Positions 43,722-52,800 of a DNA stretch of 64,000 nt are shown piece after piece. How positions within the stretch are numbered: position 1 is the first letter of the stretch; the number at the start of each line of letters is the position of its first letter. This DNA is from Bacillota bacterium. GTDB taxonomy: Bacteria > Bacillota > Clostridia > Oscillospirales > Acutalibacteraceae. The DNA is taken from NCBI GenBank assembly GCA_023390175.1, contig JAEWDK010000020.1, positions 372,001 to 436,000 on the forward strand. The letters are read 5' to 3'. A program made the translations under genes and the position numbers. A model generated the notes under the pieces. The model made no database searches. It worked only from the letters and a program-made list of their open reading frames with translations, and had not been told where the DNA came from.

Positions 43722-45104
43722 TCAATTTTTCACACGAACGTCTATAATTGCCTTACCGTTGTATGGCCAAATCAGCTGATCCACCTCGCCCAGCACTTCG
43801 TCAAGAATGGCAAGCGCGTCCCGAAGCTCCTGTTCGGTAATAATCAGCGGCGGGGCGACTAAAATGCAGTTTTCATGCGAATAGGTATAAAACCCTTTTT
43901 GAATCAGCGAACCTACGATTTTGCCCATGATATGCCCCGGGTCGGCTCCGAACGGAACCAGCGGTTCCCTTGTTTCTTTGCTTTTTACCAGCTCAACGGC
44001 AGAGAACAGCCCGATGTACCGCACATCGCCGACGCTTGGGTGCTTCTTCTTGATTTCTTCCAGCAGGATTCCCAATATGACACCCCGCTCCTTTGCCTGT
44101 GCGATCAGTCCGGCCTCCTTGTAAAATTCAAGGGTTGCAATACCGGCGGCGCAGCTGATGGGGTGCGCGGAATATGTAAGGCCGCAGCTCAAAAAATTAC
44201 GGTCAAAGAATTCAGCAATTTTCTTGCTGACGATTACGCCGCCGAGCGGCATATAACCGCAGGTAATTCCTTTTGCAAACGTAATGATGTCGGGCTTGAC
44301 GCCGAAATTGTTCACGGCAAAGTATTCACCGGTGCGCCCCCAGCCTGACATTACTTCGTCGCAGACCATCAGGATGCCGAATTCGTCGCAAATTTTGCGC
44401 ACACCCGGCAAATATCCCTTCGGCGGAATGATTACGCCGTTGCTGCCGGTGACGGTTTCCAGGAAAATGGCGGCTACCGATTCCCTGCCCTCGTAAATGA
44501 TTTGCTCCCGCAGCTGCGAAAGGTAATACTTCGTTGCGGCCTCTTCGCTTTCAAACGAGATCGGGGACTGATAAATATAAGGGTCAAAGAATTTGACAAA
44601 CCCGGGGATTCCCGGTTCGCAGGCGTACCTTCTGGGCTCGCCGGTCAGGTTCGCCGCGCCGTAGGTGGAACCGTGGTAAGAGCGGTACCGTGAAAAAATC
44701 TTATTGCGCCCTGTCACCATTTTTGCAATCTTAATGGCGTTTTCATTCGCGTCCGCTCCGCCAAGGGTAAAGAAAACTTTGCCCATGTTGTCCGGCGCCA
44801 GATCCACAACCATTTTCGCAAGCTGGGAACGGACGTCCACCGCAAAGGACGGGGCGGAAAATGCCAGCCGTTCCGCCTGCTCCTGAATCGCCGTAATGAC
44901 CTTTTTATTTCCGTGACCAATATTCAGATTTACCAGCTGGGAAGACATGTCGTAATAACGCTTTCCCTCACCGTCCCAAAAATAAATTCCTTCGCCGCCG
45001 ACCATGACTTTTGGCGCCAGCCCACCCTGCACGCTCCACGAATGAAGGTTATACTTCTGTGACGTTTCACTGATTTCTTTTACCGTTGTTAATTCAAGTT
45101 CCAT
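43722..45104 (-). CDS. Class III aminotransferase (probable beta-alanine aminotransferase)
   Basis: A 460-residue PLP enzyme of the omega-aminotransferase group. The N-terminus HSWSVQGGLAPKVMVGGEGIYFWDGEGKRYYDMSS is typical of beta-alanine or taurine:pyruvate enzymes. The PLP region has CDEVMSGWGRTGEYF and the lysine in ITFAKGITCGYMPLGG. It is the first gene of the leftward catabolic operon. Given the pyrimidine enzymes downstream, beta-alanine (or 3-aminoisobutyrate from thymine) is the expected donor and malonate semialdehyde the product, which the adjacent alcohol dehydrogenase would reduce. Taurine is the main alternative. The gene is preceded by a 140-base leader with a terminator-like hairpin. 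Confidence 0.88.
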   Translation of the reverse strand: MELELTTVKEISETSQKYNLHSWSVQGGLAPKVMVGGEGIYFWDGEGKRYYDMSSQLVNLNIGHGNKKVITAIQEQAERLAFSAPSFAVDVRSQLAKMVVDLAPDNMGKVFFTLGGADANENAIKIAKMVTGRNKIFSRYRSYHGSTYGAANLTGEPRRYACEPGIPGFVKFFDPYIYQSPISFESEEAATKYYLSQLREQIIYEGRESVAAIFLETVTGSNGVIIPPKGYLPGVRKICDEFGILMVCDEVMSGWGRTGEYFAVNNFGVKPDIITFAKGITCGYMPLGGVIVSKKIAEFFDRNFLSCGLTYSAHPISCAAGIATLEFYKEAGLIAQAKERGVILGILLEEIKKKHPSVGDVRYIGLFSAVELVKSKETREPLVPFGADPGHIMGKIVGSLIQKGFYTYSHENCILVAPPLIITEQELRDALAILDEVLGEVDQLIWPYNGKAIIDVRVKN

Positions 45105-45250
45105 ACGACTTCACCCCATAACAAATTTTGAAAAACAAAAAGGCGCCTGTTCCTCGGAACAGGCGCCTTTGCCGTATCGCTTCACATAAAAAGGAAAGCT
45201 TCTGCCGGATTTTCCGGCCTTGCTTTCACAATCTATTTTGAATATACCCT
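45105..45250 (-). promoter_or_regulatory. Attenuator leader of the pyrimidine operon
   Basis: From the promoter at 45251-45278 the RNA runs about 140 bases to the aminotransferase start. It first forms a hairpin with inner stem GCCGGA/TCCGGC and outer GAAAGC/GCTTTC (within about 45190-45225), then a 15-bp perfect intrinsic terminator at 45139-45170 followed by TTGTTTTTC. Such an order, small folded element then terminator before the first gene, is the layout of a riboswitch or protein-controlled attenuator. I do not recognise the element as a known class. Confidence 0.55.
45139..45170 (-). terminator. Intrinsic terminator in the operon leader
   Basis: AAAGGCGCCTGTTCC pairs without mismatch with GGAACAGGCGCCTTT around a two-base loop; the minus strand then reads a T-run. 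It sits between the promoter and first gene of the catabolic operon and also 150 bases past the PucR gene stop, so it could serve as terminator for PucR, as an attenuator for the operon, or both. Confidence 0.85.
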
Positions 45251-45278
45251 ATTATAACATGGTTTTTGTTTTGCACAA
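45251..45278 (-). promoter_or_regulatory. Promoter of the pyrimidine catabolic operon
   Basis: On the minus strand TTGTGC (complement 45273-45278), a 16-base spacer and TATAAT (complement 45251-45256) with an upstream TGT form an extended -10 promoter pointing at the aminotransferase gene. It lies just after the PucR gene stop codon at 45321, in the position where PucR itself would be expected to bind. Confidence 0.65.
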
Positions 45279-45320
45279 TGAATTCCAGCACAAAATACTC
45301 TGTGCTGCCGCACATTGAAA

Positions 45321-46478
45321 CTAAAGCAGCTCTTTTGCCAAAAAAGCCAAATAAAGTTTCAGCCCGTCCTGATACCCGAGATCCGTATTTAAAATTTCAC
45401 GGATGCGCTTTATTTTATAGTTGACAGTATTGCGGTGCACATAGCTTTCCTGCGCAACCTCCTGCACGCTGGCGTTATGTTCCAGGTAGCTGCGGAGCGT
45501 AGCTGTATAATCCGTACTGTTTTTATCATCGTAACGTTCCAGTTCCCCCAGTGTATTCTGATAAAACCGCTCCAAAACCTTGCGGTCTTCCATTTCGATC
45601 AAAAGCTGATAAATGCCGATATTACGATAGGAAATCCACGGCTTATTCTGTTTTTCCGCAATGTGCAGCAATGTGATTGCCCGTTTGTAGCTTTGGGAAA
45701 GGGAGGCAAGGCCGGTATCGCTCAGGCTGACACCCGCATGAAGGCTGCCGTCCGGGGACGATTTTCCGTATTTTTCACTGAGTGCCCCCATTGCCCGTTC
45801 TATCATTTCCTGCGGAAAGCTCTGTGCAACCGTAATCAGGTATTTATCCTGCCGAAAAATATTGAACCTGTCACTGTAGCCAAGCAGAATTTTGGACAGC
45901 GTCATCCGCAGAGCCTTGTCGTAATCAACAAGCTTTTCTTCGGAGGCCGCAGGCAGCGTAACGGCCGCCACACAGAAATCGGCATTAAGGTCGAATTCCC
46001 TGCGCGCGAGTACCGGGCAGAATTCAGAGGACTTCTCCCACGTGAAAATAGCGTCGCGGAACGCACCCGCCACCGTGATGTCGCTTTCTTCGGACTTGAT
46101 AATTTTACGGCAGAAGTCATTCGTAATATCCACAATCCGTGTTTTCCAGGGTACGGAAAACAGCGGGAATTTCATGTCCCTGCAATACGCAATCAGCTCC
46201 TGCGGCACCGACTGAATGTAGGGCCCTGTATTCAAAACCAGCCCGCTCGCCTGGTGCTCCACCAGGCTTTTCGCCAAATCGGTAAGCCATTCACTGCCGC
46301 TGTGACCGATTCCGGTAACAAACACCAGCTCCTGCCCATGCAAAAAGGAGGCGACGTTCGGGTCCTCCAGCATATGGATCCAGCTGACCGGATTGTTCGT
46401 ATTTTCTTCACCGCAGATAAGACGCATATCGTAATTTTCCGTTGCATATTTGCATAATTTTCGAAGAGTAATTGCCAT
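45321..46478 (-). CDS. PucR-family transcriptional regulator
   Basis: A 385-residue regulator. Residues about 5-128 form the PucR N-terminal ligand domain (ITLRKLCKYATENYDMRLICGEENTNNPVSWIHMLEDP... FLHGQELVFVTGIG), a middle CdaR-like domain follows, and the C-terminal HTH_30 is SVQEVAQESYVHRNTVNYKIKRIREIL. PucR proteins control purine, pyrimidine-related, allantoin, GABA and other amine catabolic genes. It is encoded directly upstream of the operon and in the same direction, and is its probable activator. Confidence 0.9.
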   Translation of the reverse strand: MAITLRKLCKYATENYDMRLICGEENTNNPVSWIHMLEDPNVASFLHGQELVFVTGIGHSGSEWLTDLAKSLVEHQASGLVLNTGPYIQSVPQELIAYCRDMKFPLFSVPWKTRIVDITNDFCRKIIKSEESDITVAGAFRDAIFTWEKSSEFCPVLARREFDLNADFCVAAVTLPAASEEKLVDYDKALRMTLSKILLGYSDRFNIFRQDKYLITVAQSFPQEMIERAMGALSEKYGKSSPDGSLHAGVSLSDTGLASLSQSYKRAITLLHIAEKQNKPWISYRNIGIYQLLIEMEDRKVLERFYQNTLGELERYDDKNSTDYTATLRSYLEHNASVQEVAQESYVHRNTVNYKIKRIREILNTDLGYQDGLKLYLAFLAKELL

Positions 46479-46660
46479 ATTGATTCCTCCCTCCGTGAAT
46501 TATAAAATAAATCCGCCAAATTTTCGGCATTATACTTAATATTTCATAATTATGATAATATACAAGAATTTAACATTTTGCAAGATTTAAATTTAAAATT
46601 GCAAAAATAAAAAATCATACCATCACAAACCGAATGTCCCATTACAAAGGAATGGTGCGC

Positions 46661-47551
46661 TCAGCCGCCCTGTTTCCCCTCGATACAAAGCGTGACAAAC
46701 TGTTTCATCGCTTCGCTCAGAAATTTATTTTTATGATATATGATTTTAAAAGTGCGTTCAAACCGAATTCCGTCAATCGGAACTACCCGAAGCAATCCGG
46801 ATTTCACCTCATTTACAACCGCGCGTTTGGAAATAACGGAAACACCCAGCCCCTGCGCAACCGCCCTTTTAATTGTGTCGGAATTATTGCATGTCCAGGC
46901 GGCGCTCCAGGTCAGATTGCAGGCTGCCATCCTGTCTTCAAATGTTTTGCGGGTTCCGCTGCCCTTTTCGCGAATGATGAAATTTTCCTGTTCCAATTCA
47001 TGCGGTTCAATTACCGGACGCTTTGCGAACTGATGGCCCGCCCCGCTAATAAGCACCAGCTCGTCCTGCATAAACACGCGGTTCAGAACATCCGGGGAGG
47101 CAGTTTCCCCTTCCACCAAACCGATATCAATTTGATCGTGAAGAATGAGGCTTTCAATTTTTTCCGTGTTGTCCTCGCACACTTGAATATCCGTTTGCCG
47201 GCTGCATTGATTAAATCGGGAAACGAGTTCCGGCAGAATATAAGTGCACACGGTAACGCTTGCACCGATGCGGATGGAACCGTTTGTATGCAGCGTTTTC
47301 ATGTTGGCTTCCACTTCCGTATCCATCCGGATCATGTGGCGCGCATAGCTTAACAGCTTTTGTCCCGCCTGCGTCAAATACAGCTTTCTTGACAAGCGTT
47401 CAAAAAGCCGGACATCATAATGCTTTTCAAGCTCTGAAATTGCCTGGCTGACAGCAGACTGCGACATAAAAAGCGCTTCGGCGGCGGAAGTCATATTCAT
47501 TGTGTCGCATACGGCGACAAATATTCTTAAATGTCTTAAAGTCAAATCCAT
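46661..47551 (-). CDS. LysR-family transcriptional regulator (CysB/YeiE-like context)
   Basis: A 296-residue LysR protein. The winged HTH is LRHLRIFVAVCDTMNMTSAAEALFMSQSAVSQAISELEKHYDVRLFERLSRKLYLTQAG, followed by a type 2 periplasmic-binding-like effector domain from about residue 90. It is divergent from a YeiH-type transporter gene with about 100 AT-rich bases between the start codons, the arrangement also seen for yeiE-yeiH in enterobacteria. It probably regulates that transporter. Ligand unknown. Confidence 0.9.
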   Translation of the reverse strand: MDLTLRHLRIFVAVCDTMNMTSAAEALFMSQSAVSQAISELEKHYDVRLFERLSRKLYLTQAGQKLLSYARHMIRMDTEVEANMKTLHTNGSIRIGASVTVCTYILPELVSRFNQCSRQTDIQVCEDNTEKIESLILHDQIDIGLVEGETASPDVLNRVFMQDELVLISGAGHQFAKRPVIEPHELEQENFIIREKGSGTRKTFEDRMAACNLTWSAAWTCNNSDTIKRAVAQGLGVSVISKRAVVNEVKSGLLRVVPIDGIRFERTFKIIYHKNKFLSEAMKQFVTLCIEGKQGG

Positions 47552-47655
47552 TCCTTCTTTTATATTACTATTTACTTATGATTATAATTAAATAATAATA
47601 TTTTACTTATTTTATGTCAAGGCGTATGATAAACAGCGAAAAGGAGGAAGATACT

Positions 47656-48648
47656 TTGAAAACAACAATCAACAAACTGCCCGGCATTGCGCTGGCAGCC
47701 CTTATTGCAATTCCGGCATGGCTGCTTGGGAAAGCATTCCCCGTAATCGGCAGCCCCGTGCTTGGAATTTTATTCGGAATGGTTTTGGCATTTTGGAAAC
47801 GCCCGGAGTTTTTTCACGACGGCGTGCAATATACATCCAAGAAGCTGCTGCAATATTCGATTATCCTGTTAGGCTTTGACATGAATCTTTTCAATGTGTT
47901 TAAGGTTGGAAAGCAAACCCTCGTTTTAATGTGCTTTACGCTGACCGCGGCTTTTTTAACCGCTTTTGTGGCAGGCAAGCTTTTAAAGCTGGACGGTAAT
48001 ACAAAAACGCTGATCGGCGTCGGCTCCGCCATCTGCGGCGGCTCGGCCATTGCCGCCACGGCCCCGGTCATTCATGCAAGCGACGAAGAGGTTGCCCACT
48101 CCATCTCGACTATATTCCTGTTTAATGTGATTGCTGCGTTTTTATTTCCGTTTCTCGGGCATGTGCTCGGCATGAGCGACCAAAGCTTTGGCCTTTGGGC
48201 GGGAACCGCGGTGAACGATACCTCGTCCGTTGTTGCAGCGGGGTATTCTTTCAGCAATGCCGCCGGCAACCTTGCCGTTATTGTGAAGCTGACAAGAACT
48301 TTAATGATTGTGCCTGTTACACTTGTTCTGGCTTTTTACACTTCTAAAAAAGCGGCGGGAAAGCAGCAAGGCAGCTACTCTATTGTAAAAATATTTCCTT
48401 GGTTTGTACTGGGGTTTGTGGCGGCTTCCATTATCAACACATTTTTACCCATGCCGGCCGGCATGAGCAGCTTTTTATCGCAAACGGGAAAATTTGTAAT
48501 CGTCATGGCAATGGCTTCCATTGGCCTAAACACCAATCTTGTAAAGCTGGTAAAAAGCGGCGGGAAACCGATTTTGCTCGGATTTATCTGCTGGGCGGTT
48601 TTGTCGCTGACTTCACTCGGCGTACAATACACAATTCTAAAGGTTTAA
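47656..48648 (+). CDS. YeiH-family putative sulfate exporter (UPF0324)
   Basis: A 330-residue membrane protein with about nine to ten hydrophobic segments. I use the TTG at 47656 (MKTTINKLPGIALAALIAIPAWLLG), eight bases after AAAGGAGG. Family motifs are GSPVLGILFGMVLAFWKRP, ILLGFDMNLFNV, LIGVGSAICGGSAIAATAPVIHASDEEVAHSISTIFLFN, and GLWAGTAVNDTSSVVAAGYSFS. YeiH members have been annotated as sulfate or sulfite exporters, with little direct proof. It is divergent from a LysR gene. Its presence beside a SsuABC-like transporter and an aminotransferase/Fe-ADH pair is the reason a sulfonate role for the cluster should be considered. Confidence 0.88.
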   Translation: MKTTINKLPGIALAALIAIPAWLLGKAFPVIGSPVLGILFGMVLAFWKRPEFFHDGVQYTSKKLLQYSIILLGFDMNLFNVFKVGKQTLVLMCFTLTAAFLTAFVAGKLLKLDGNTKTLIGVGSAICGGSAIAATAPVIHASDEEVAHSISTIFLFNVIAAFLFPFLGHVLGMSDQSFGLWAGTAVNDTSSVVAAGYSFSNAAGNLAVIVKLTRTLMIVPVTLVLAFYTSKKAAGKQQGSYSIVKIFPWFVLGFVAASIINTFLPMPAGMSSFLSQTGKFVIVMAMASIGLNTNLVKLVKSGGKPILLGFICWAVLSLTSLGVQYTILKV

Positions 48649-48721
48649 TTTGATATAATTGTTTTCACAATTCAAGAACAAATCATTCCTTTTATAATAA
48701 TTATTTATAATAATTAATTGC

Positions 48722-48753
48722 AAAAAAGCCAACGCATATGCGTTGGCTTTTTT
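48722..48753. terminator. Bidirectional intrinsic terminator (32-bp perfect palindrome)
   Basis: AAAAAAGCCAACGCAT is followed by its exact reverse complement. It lies between the converging YeiH gene and diguanylate cyclase gene and overlaps the latter's stop codon. Confidence 0.9.
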
Positions 48754-49675
48754 ATGCAGGGTCGTTTTCTTTATCCGTTCGTCCGGCAATCACGGTGTTT
48801 CGCCCTTCCGCTTTCGCCTGATACAGATTTTTATCCGCGCGCGACAGAAGCTCCTCTGCGTCGATATTTTCCGAATGAATGGTGTAGGTGCCTATGCTGA
48901 TTGTCACGGGAATCTTTTGGCCCTCATGTTCGATTGGGGCACCCTGTACGCGCCGGCGAATGTCTTCGGCAATCCGAGCCGTAACCTGATGACCGGCTCC
49001 CGGCAGAGAAATAATAAATTCGTCCCCACCGTACCGGGCAATCCAGTCCTGTTTTTTCCTGACAGCGGAGCCGGCAGACGTTCCCACTTGCTTGAGAATA
49101 ACGTCGCCGCAGACATGCCCGTAGGTGTCGTTGATTTCCTTGAAATGGTCAATGTCCAGCATGATGACGGACATTTCCGACCGGTTCAGAACCGTATTAT
49201 AAAGATCGACAGGCAGCCGCTCGTTTAAATACCTGCGGTTATATGTCTGCGTCAATTCATCTGTCATAACCTGCCTGTTCAGATTGGAAATTATCTCATA
49301 AATATCTTCCGCGCTTTTGCCGTTGACATCTGCAACAATTCCCGTATCGGTAACATCCTTCAGCATTTCCACAACAAGCGGCTTACCGTCAAGCTTTGTG
49401 GGGCTTGCCATTACCATAAAAAGCCGGTCATGGTTATATTCGATTTTCACAAATGTGTCATTCGCCTGTATTGCCCTGCTTGAAACACAGTTCGTACAAT
49501 ATTCTCCGTTTTTCCAAAAACCGTAACAGGTGCTCAACGGAAAGCTGTCCTCTGTTCCGCTGTCCTGAATAACCTGTTTGCTGACCGGGTCAACAATTCT
49601 GATTCGGTCAAATAACTTATCAAAATTTAACATAAAATCAGAAAATTGGCTCAAGCTGTGCTCGCAATTATCCAT
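48752..49675 (-). CDS. Diguanylate cyclase with PAS-like Cys-containing sensor domain
   Basis: A 307-residue cytoplasmic protein. Residues 1-125 look like a PAS-type sensor, with a Cys cluster in STCYGFWKNGEYCTNCVSS (C-x9-C-x2-C), which could bind metal or respond to redox; a coiled linker follows. The GGDEF domain has MLDIDHFKEINDTYGHVCGD and the intact RYGGDEF active loop. The I-site position reads KKQD instead of RxxD, so product inhibition is probably weak. No transmembrane segment. It should make cyclic di-GMP. The gene lies beside the surface adhesin gene, a common target of cyclic di-GMP control, but no riboswitch was found there. Confidence 0.9.
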   Translation of the reverse strand: MDNCEHSLSQFSDFMLNFDKLFDRIRIVDPVSKQVIQDSGTEDSFPLSTCYGFWKNGEYCTNCVSSRAIQANDTFVKIEYNHDRLFMVMASPTKLDGKPLVVEMLKDVTDTGIVADVNGKSAEDIYEIISNLNRQVMTDELTQTYNRRYLNERLPVDLYNTVLNRSEMSVIMLDIDHFKEINDTYGHVCGDVILKQVGTSAGSAVRKKQDWIARYGGDEFIISLPGAGHQVTARIAEDIRRRVQGAPIEHEGQKIPVTISIGTYTIHSENIDAEELLSRADKNLYQAKAEGRNTVIAGRTDKENDPA

Positions 49676-49824
49676 AAACTACCACCTGACAAAATAAAAT
49701 TTCATCTATATAACAATCATCATAACACCAACAGGAAAAAAGGGCAAGATTTCCTTTATTGCGAATCTATGGAATGGGTATTCGAAGCATTTTTACGGTA
49801 TATGGAGAAGGCCATATATGCCGC

Positions 49825-49866
49825 TGCCCTGCTCCCCGCACGGAATTACCGCCGGGGAGCAGGGCA
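49825..49866 (-). terminator. Hairpin after the adhesin gene
   Basis: TGCCCTGCTCCCC pairs perfectly with GGGGAGCAGGGCA, extended by G-C, around a 14-base loop. It lies 14 bases past the adhesin stop codon. A T-run on the minus strand is absent, so it may act as 3' stabiliser or a weak terminator. Confidence 0.6.
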
Positions 49867-49879
49867 ACAGATAGATGAA

Positions 49880-52800
49880 TTAATGGTTCTTGCGGCGCCT
49901 TGCGGCTGCAAGGTTCAGGACAAGCAATACTGCCGCTGCAAGCATTACCGAAAGGAGTATCGGCAAATAAGAACGGTCTTCGCCGGTTTTCGGGTTGCCG
50001 CCCGCTTTTCCGACGTCGTCATCGCCGATATTTTCGTTCGGATTCTTGGAAACCGGCTTAGAGCTTGCGCCTGCTTTACCAACGTCGTCATCCCCGATGT
50101 TTTCGTTGGGGTTGGAGGATGGCGAGGATACAACACTGCTCGTGCTGGAAGTAACACTGCTTGTTTCACTGCTGCTCGGGGTGTTGCCGCCCGGCGTGCC
50201 GCCGCCAGGATTTACCGGAATGGGCGAATCCTGAAAGGTCTGGGTGGGCAGACTGTTATAATTGGTTGCGTCCAGAGTAAAGGTCCACGGTATGGAATCC
50301 ATTTGATATCCTGCTTTTGATTTGGTTTCTTTTATTGTGTAGGATACGTTCTGTTTTAAATTGTCAAACACAGCCTGGCCGTTCGCATCGGTCACTTTCG
50401 TTCTGACGGGAGTCGGAGAATCCGTTCTGTACAGTGTGAATTCCGTATCAGAAAGGGGAGTTCCGGTATTCTTGTCCTGCTTCGTAATGGTAACCTGTCC
50501 TCTCGGTGTTCCCATGCCCCAGCCACTGGCTGCGGATACACTAACTAAAGTTTGATGCGCCTGATTGTCTGTTTCGCTTTTCACGCCGTTCAGCGTAACA
50601 CTGTTGGTGTAATCGGTTGCTTCGGTTTTCGTCACATCCGTTACAAAGTCCAATTCATAAGCTTTGGAAAAATCCGTACTCGACGGGAACGTAAATGTAA
50701 ACAGGCGGGTTTGGGGGTTGTAAAGAATATTTTTTGCGGGGTCGAGCGTAATTTCAACACCTCTTGTCCATGTACCATCGCCGTTCGCCGTCAGATTGTA
50801 CAGTTTAACGGTGGACGAGTCAAGTTCCAGTCCATCCTGCAGTTGGTCGGTTAAAGTAACGCTTGTCGTTCCGTTTGGGAGCAGCCCGCTTGCCGGTATT
50901 TGGTTTTTATTGATAAGAACCTTCCACGCAATCGAACCGGTACTTCCAGTAAACTGACCGCTTTTTTCCACAACAGAATGTGTCACGTTCTGTTGCGCCT
51001 GATTGCTGTCAACAGAATAATCAAACCCGTCAATCGTAGTCGTCAACTTGGCCGTGTTATAAAATGTCAAATTGCCATTGTGCGACGCAAGATATGCGGG
51101 CAGAATTTCAGTTGTAATCTGAATTGTTTTCTGCGGGCTGCTTTCGCCCTTGGAAATATCGCCCAAATAAATGGTTAGGTTTTGACCGCTCAAGGTATAT
51201 TTAGGAGTTCCGGACATTCCTAGCGAGGCGCCGTTCACCGTAACGCCTGTAAGCCCCAACCCATCCGGCAGGGTGTCGGTCACGGTGGCGTTCGTCATAT
51301 CCATTTTGTTCTGGTTAACAGTCACCGTCCACGCGAGTGTTTTAGTATCATAGTTATATCCACTCGACGTTTTTGCAATGACCGTACTCGGGGTCTTTTG
51401 GGAGGTAGGCGCCGTTCCTGAAATACCGTTATCGCTTGTTAAAGAAGCTGAATTAGAAACGGATTGAGTTGTATTATTTCCTGCGTAATAGTCCTTGTCG
51501 GTCACTTCCGTAACCAATGTAATTACGACAGGTAAATCGCTTGTTCCATTAAAATCTTTCAAATGAACCGTGACAGTTTGTTTCCCATTTCCGTCTGTGC
51601 CAAGTTCGTAATAAGGAAGAGAAGGAGTGGTGCTGCCCGTTTTTTCAGTTAGGCCAATATCAACTCCATTCTGCTTTGCGCTGATGAAACTGAACTTTTG
51701 GTGATCCCCGATGGTGTCGGTTACAACCGGATTTGTAATTGCAACCTTATGGCTGTTGTTGTTCACTTGAATTGTCCATGTAGCCAGATGCGAAGCAGCA
51801 TCATAACCGGTACCCGACTTTTTAATCACGTTGGAGCCATCACCCACACCGGGTGACGTAGTGCTGCTTTTAGAGTTTCCTCCCTGTGCCAATGTGGCAG
51901 TATTGGTAAACGGGTTGTTGTTTGCCGTGTAATAGGCTTGATCCACATTCGTTGTGAAGGTGAGTACCCGAGACCCTGTAATTTGATTTGCAAAGTGAAC
52001 AGTCACGGTCTGAATACCATTTACATCTGTATTAGTTGAATAAGAAATACCTTCCCCATTGGGAGTTGTACTAATTGGAGTCCCGTCCAGTTTAATCGTG
52101 CTCGCATTCAAAGACAGGTATTTTTGCAGCGTATCTTTAACATCCGCGCCAGCCGGAACAATCCCGCCGTCCGGGTTAACCGTGACAGTCCATGGGATGG
52201 ACTGTATCCGTTTGTTATCAGCATCTGTTACGACCCCGGCTGTATCAACGCCTTTTTTAATCCAGGTATTAAAGCCGGTTCCATTCACTTCAGCTGTTGC
52301 AGGTGGCAGGCTGGCAGTAGAAGTTCCGTCTGCTCCCAGAACCGCCTTGTTGCTGTACTTTGGATTGAACGTAGCGGGAAAAGTTGGTATAAAGTCTTTG
52401 TCCGTTGCCGTTGTGGTAAAGACAATATCCTTAGTTTCATCGGAGCCCATATCGCCAAGGTGGAATGTAATTTTGTTTACGTCAATAGCGTCTTGTTCGT
52501 AATAAGGTGTTGCTGAACCGTCGGTTCCTGAACCGACACTAACCCCGCCCCAAGTGGGATCGTTATTAAATGTCTGCGGATTTCCGCTGAGCGTGTCGGT
52601 CACAACTACGTTTTTCAGGCCTTTGTTATACGCGTCATGGCCGGACTTAACAGTCACTGTCCATGTGATGATTCCATTATTATATGTTCCCGTTTTTGAA
52701 ATAGCCGGAGCTACCGGCGCTACAATAACGTCAACCGGTAAAACTACAGTGCCGCCGCCGATTTGAAATGTGATGACCTTCGGGTCTGTTGTTCCAAGAT

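Noticed and set aside
45139..45278. Leader as a known riboswitch (glycine, cyclic di-GMP, guanidine, preQ1)
   Set aside because: The characteristic conserved loops of those classes are absent. Only the general hairpin-then-terminator layout is supported.
45435..46457. A 340-codon open frame on the plus strand opposite the PucR gene
   Set aside because: It has no ribosome site and no recognisable domain, and mirrors the codon structure of a clear PucR regulator on the other strand. Similar long antisense frames opposite the permease (13457-14431) and GH130 (943-1632) genes were rejected for the same reason.
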